Assembly: GCF_030463565.1 (NCBI RefSeq)
Contig: NC_134643.1
Span: 630,001-694,000, forward strand
DNA: 64,000 nucleotides
DNA from: Pelecanus crispus
Lineage: Eukaryota > Chordata > Aves > Pelecaniformes > Pelecanidae
Reading direction: 5' to 3'
Shown here: positions 60,413 to 64,000 of the stretch, piece by piece
Numbering within the stretch: position 1 is the stretch's first letter
How the letters are laid out: every line of letters starts with the position of its first letter
The notes under the pieces: generated by a model
Seen by the model: only the letters and a program-made list of their open reading frames with translations
Database searches by the model: none
Told to the model about the DNA's origin: nothing
Position numbers and translations under genes: made by a program

Positions 60413-61020
60413 GGGGTTAGGGTCAGGGGTCAGGGGTTAGGGTTAGAGGTTAGGGGTTAGGGTTGTGGTTAGGGGTTGGGGATAAGGTTAGGGGTTAGGG
60501 TTAGGGTTAGGGGTTAGGGTTAAGGTTAGGGGTTAGGGTTAAGGTTCAGCCATTAGGGTTAGGGGTTAGGGTTAGGGTTAGGGGTTAGGGTTAGTGGTTA
60601 AGGTTAGGGGTTAGGGGTTAGGGTTAGGGGTTAAGGTTAGGGGTTAGGGTTAGGGTTAGGGGTTAGGGGTTAAGGTTAGGGGTTAAGGTTAGGGGTTGGG
60701 GGTTAGGGGTTAAAGTTAGGGGTTAGGGTTAAGGTTCAGCCATTAGGGTTGGGGTTAAGGTTAGGGGGTTAGGGTTAGGGTTAGAGGTCAGGGGTTAGGG
60801 CTGGGGTTAGGGTTTAGGGTTAGGGTTAGGCGTCAGGGGTTAGGGTCAGGGGTTAGGCATTGGGGGTTAGGGTTAGGGTTAGGGTTAGGGTCAGGCTCAA
60901 GGGTCAGGGTCAGGGGTTAGGGTCAGGGTCAGGCTTCGGGCTGAGCCCCCCGTGCCCTGCCGCCGGCGCCGCGCAGGGCGGGCACCGATGGGAGCGACGG
61001 GTTAGGGTTAGGGTTAGGGT
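60413..61020. repeat. Interstitial telomere-like tract, degenerate (TTAGGG)n
   Basis: About 600 bp of TTAGGG, GGGTTAGGGG, TTAAGG and GGTCAGG variants on the plus strand, about 70 motif copies, with uninterrupted TTAGGG runs of 3-5 near 60866-60890 and 60999-61019. It lies in intron 1 of the ovocleidin-17-like gene, not at a chromosome end, since exons follow. Confidence 0.92.
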
Positions 61021-61127
61021 CAGGCTCAAGGGTCAGGGTCAGGGGTTAGGGTCAGGGTCAGGCTTCGGGCTGAGCCCCCCGTGCCCTGCCGCCGGCGCCG
61101 CGCAGGGCAGGCACCGATGGGAGCGAC
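60870..61127. repeat. 129-bp tandem duplication covering the start of a lectin exon
   Basis: Two copies, offset 129 bp, each hold telomere-like repeats, GTCAGGCTCAAGGGTCAGGG, the acceptor GCCGCGCAG and ATGGGAGCGACG. Only the second copy runs on into the signal peptide. The first (ATG at 60988) meets TAG after five codons. Confidence 0.92.
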
Positions 61128-64000
61128 GCGGACGCTGAGGCTGGGCCTGCTGGGCTGTCTGCTGCTGCTGCCCGGGCTGCGGGGTGAGTGCCGGGCTGGG
61201 GGGCGCGGGGCCGAGCCCCCCGCCCGCCCCGGCCTGAGCCCCGGCCTCCCCGCAGGGCAGGAGCCGGCGGCCTGCGCCCGCGGCTGGGCCGCCCTCGAGC
61301 GCGGCTGCTACGGCGTCTTCCGGCGGGAGCTGAGCTGGAGGCGGGCGGAGGTGAGAGGGCGGGGGCTGGGGGGTTTGGGGGGGCTTGGGGGGTGACCCCT
61401 CTCCTCCCAAGGGCCCCTGAGCCCCCGCGCGCAGGGCGGTGCCGGGCGGCCTGGCCCGGCCGATTGCTGCACGCCTTTGCCATGCGTGTTTGGTTGCAGC
61501 TTTGCTGTACCTGGATCCTTCACGCTTTGCTATACAGGCTGGCCTCGCGTGTTTGCGGGACATGTTTAGTCTACACGTTTACTACATGTTTAGTTTACAT
61601 GTTTCCTTTACATGTTTCCTTTACATGTTTCCTTTACATGTCTACTATACATGTTTACTTTACATGTTTCCTTTACATGTTTCCTTTACAGTTCACTATA
61701 CATGTTTACTTTACATGTTTACTTTACATGTTTAGTTTACATGTCTACTATACATGTTTACTTTATGGGTTTAGTTTACATGTTTAATTTACATGTTTCC
61801 TTTACAGTTTACTATACATGTTTACTTTACATGTTTACTACACATGTTCAGTTTACATGTCTACTATACATGTTTCCTTTACGTGTTTAGTTTACATGTT
61901 TAATTTACGTTTCCTTTACATGCTTCCCTTACAGTTTACTTTACATGTTTACTTTACATGTTTAGTTTACATGTTTAGTTTACATGTTTCCTTTACAGTT
62001 TACTTTACATGTCTACTATACATGTTTACAGTTTACTATACATGTTTCCTTTACATGTTTAGTTTACATGTTTAATTTACATGTTTCCTTTACAGTTTAC
62101 TATACCTGTCTACTATACATGTTTAATTTACGTTTACTTTACATGTTTAGTTTACATGTTTATGTTTCCTTTACTGTTTACTTTACATGTCTACTATACA
62201 TGTTTACACTTTCCTATATGTTTCCTTTACATGTTTCCTTTACAGTTTACTCTACCTGTCTACTTTACATGTTTAGTTTACACGTTTATAGCTTACTATA
62301 CCTGTCTACATCTTTACTCTACACGCTCACTCTACACGCTCACTCTACACGTTTACCACGCGTGCCAGCTGACCCCCCCCGCCCCGCGCCGTTCCGCAGC
62401 CCAGCGCCCGTCTCCCGCAGGCTCCCACCCTCCCGGCTCCGGCGCGCGGGCGCAGCGTGGGCCGCCCCTGCTCCGCACGCTCGGGGGTCTCCGGTCCCGC
62501 CCTGGGCAAGCATCCCGCCGGATAAGCCATGGGAGAGCATCCCGCCGGCTCAGCCACGGGACAGCATCCCGCCGGATAAGCCCTGGCAGAGCATCCCGCC
62601 GGCTCAGCCACGGGACAGCATCCCGCCGGATAAGCCACGGGAGAGCATCCCGCCGGATCAGCCCTGGCAGAGCATCCTGCCAGCTTGGGAGAGCATCCTG
62701 CCGGCTCAGCTGTGGCAGAGCATCCCGCCGGCTTCAGCCATGGGAGAGCATCCCGCCGGCTCAGCCGTGGCAGAGCATCCCACTGGCTTCAGCCATGGGA
62801 GAGCATCCCGCCGGCTCAGCCACGGGACAGCATCCCGCCGGATAAGCCATGGGAGAGCATCCCGCCGGATCAGCCCTGGCAGAGCATCCTGCCAGCTTGG
62901 GAGAGCATCCTGCCGGCTCAGCCGTGGCAGAGCATCCCGCCGGCTTCAGCCATGGGAGAGCATCCCGCCGGATAAGCCATGGGAGAGCATCCCGCCGGCT
63001 CAGCCACGGGAGAGCATCCCGCCGGATAAGCCATGGGAGAGCATCCCGCCGGCTCAGCCACGGGAGAGCATCCCGCCGGATCAGCCCTGGCAGAGCATCC
63101 CGCCGGCTTCAGCCATGGGAGAGCATCCCGCCGGCTCAGCCATGGGAGAGCATCCCGCCGGCTCAGCCCTGGGAGAGCATCCCGCCGGCTCAGCCATGGG
63201 AGAGCATCCCGCCGGCTCAGCCATGGGAGAGCATCCCGCCGGCTTAGCCACGGGAGAGCATCCCACCGGCTTCAGCCACGGGAGAGCATCCCACCGGCTC
63301 AGCCACGGGAGAGCATCCCGCCGGCTTGGCCATGGGAGAGCATCCCACCGGCTCAGCCACGGGAGAGCATCCCACCGGATCAGCCGTGGGAGAGCATCCC
63401 ACCGGCTTCAGCCACGGGAGAGCATCCCACCGGATAAGCCCTGGGAGAGCATCCCACCGGCTCAGCCATGAGCGAGCATCCCGCCGCGCCACGCACTGCC
63501 TGCGCCCGCAGCACCGCTCCTGCTGCTCTCACCCTCAGCGGAGCCAGGGGTCCGGGACCGCGGGTTGGGATCGGGGACCGGAGGTCGGGGACCGGGGGTT
63601 GGGATTGGGGACCGGGCGCCCAGGACCGGGGGTCGGGGTGAGGACCTGGCGTCACCCTCCCGTCCCCGGCACAGGCCTTTTGCCAGCGCTTCGGCGCCGG
63701 CACGCACCTGGCCTCGGTGCACAGCGCGGAGGAGCTCCGGGCCATCGCCGGCCTGCTCGCCGCCCGCCCCGGTGAGGACAGCGAGGAGGAGGAGGAGGAA
63801 GAGGACGACTGGGACGACGGCATCTGGATCGGCCTCCACCGGCCCCTGGGGGTGAGTGCGGCCCCGCGGCAGAGCCGGGACCCCCCGGGACCCCCCAGCC
63901 CCGAGCGGTGCCGGTGGCACCGGCCGGCAGCCGCAGGGTCCCGTGCCCCCCGCAGAGCCGCCGCTGGCAGTGGTCAGACAGCTCGGAGGTGGACTACGGC
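61117..64000 (+). CDS. Ovocleidin-17 / struthiocalcin-like secreted C-type lectin, 5' part, cut by window end
   Basis: Coding exons are 61117-61183, 61256-61350, 63675-63851 and 63956 to beyond 64000, all in phase. Residues 1-22 (MGATRTLRLGLLGCLLLLPG plus LR) are a signal peptide. The mature part has EPAACARGWAALERGCYGVF, RRELSWRRAEAFCQRFGAGT, HLASVHSAEELRAIAGLLAA, an acidic run of twelve Asp/Glu in fifteen (EDSEEEEEEEDDWDD), IWIGLHRPLG and SRRWQWSDSSEVDYG. Chicken ovocleidin-17 has SRELSWSRAESFCRRWGPGS, VWIGLHRPAGSRSWRWSDG at the same places, the closest match I know. Ovocleidin-17 is secreted by the shell gland and binds calcite. The last one or two exons (QPD/WND region and final cysteines) lie outside. 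An alternative is the second eggshell lectin paralog rather than the strict ortholog. Confidence 0.88.
61560..62350. repeat. A+T-rich TTTACATG satellite in lectin intron 3
   Basis: About 65 units of 11-13 bp: TTTACATGTTTCC, TTTACATGTTTAG, TCTACTATACATG. It is a strong compositional outlier in this GC-rich window. Frames read FTCFLYMFSLHV endlessly and do not mark a gene. Confidence 0.95.
62500..63490. repeat. 27/28-bp AGAGCATCCCGCCGG satellite in lectin intron 3
   Basis: About 36 units: AGAGCATCCCGCCGGCTCAG followed by CCATGGG, with variants GATAAG, GATCAG and TTCAG. It ends about 185 bp before exon 63675. Confidence 0.95.

Noticed and set aside
60413-61020. True chromosome end
   Set aside because: Lectin exons with correct phase lie on the far side, and the repeats are degenerate.
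61560-62350. Membrane protein (repeated FTCFLYMF)
   Set aside because: It is the translation of an A+T-rich satellite within an intron.
62500-63490. CRISPR-like regular 27-bp repeat
   Set aside because: The window is vertebrate, the units are head to tail without unique spacers, and there are no cas genes.

Overview
The window looks like a stretch of a GC-rich bird microchromosome. Three things point to a bird: repeated copies of the CR1 LINE, two avian ERVL-type solo LTRs, and a pair of C-type lectin genes of the eggshell (ovocleidin-17 / struthiocalcin) class. The gene order MAPK8IP2 - CHKB - CPT1B matches the conserved block at human 22q13.33, with CHKB and CPT1B in the same direction. 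I cannot name the species.

Layout. 1-0.9 kb: one coding exon of MAPK8IP2 (minus strand) and flanking intron. 0.9-7.9 kb: CR1 copies, a small minisatellite, a long CpG-rich stretch and a 200-N assembly gap. 8.3-9.8 kb: a four-exon minus-strand gene for a 186-residue CYTH-domain protein. It is head to head with CHKB across a 239-bp promoter that holds five regularly spaced ATTGG (inverted CCAAT) boxes. 10.0-17.2 kb: all 11 coding exons of CHKB. 17.2-26.7 kb: intergenic DNA swollen by CR1, one LTR fossil and about 5 kb of minisatellite. 26.7-44.5 kb: all 18 coding exons of CPT1B (772 residues, the length of human CPT1B, if one extra base in exon 8 is set aside). 44.6-48.5 kb: a second LTR fossil and more minisatellites. 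48.6-53.6 kb: a complete minus-strand secreted C-type lectin gene. 58.6-64.0 kb: the first exons of a plus-strand, ovocleidin-17-like lectin that runs off the window.

How the genes relate. CHKB makes phosphocholine/phosphoethanolamine, CPT1B commits long-chain acyl groups to mitochondrial import, and MAPK8IP2 is a JNK scaffold. They share a neighbourhood rather than a pathway. The two lectins lie tail-to-tail with nothing metabolic, share exon architecture (non-coding exon 1 behind a weak TATA box, then a signal-peptide exon, then lectin-domain exons), and are probably an eggshell-gland pair.

The most unusual property is structural. Nearly every intron and spacer is filled by its own minisatellite, most with a motif seen nowhere else in the window and a strong strand bias of G or C. 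Other oddities are a compound CR1 with two successive 3' ends that has spread as a unit, an interstitial telomere-like tract ending in a duplicated copy of a lectin exon start, and one apparent frameshift in CPT1B. Exon limits were read by eye from splice signals, reading phase and family knowledge; no alignment was run.
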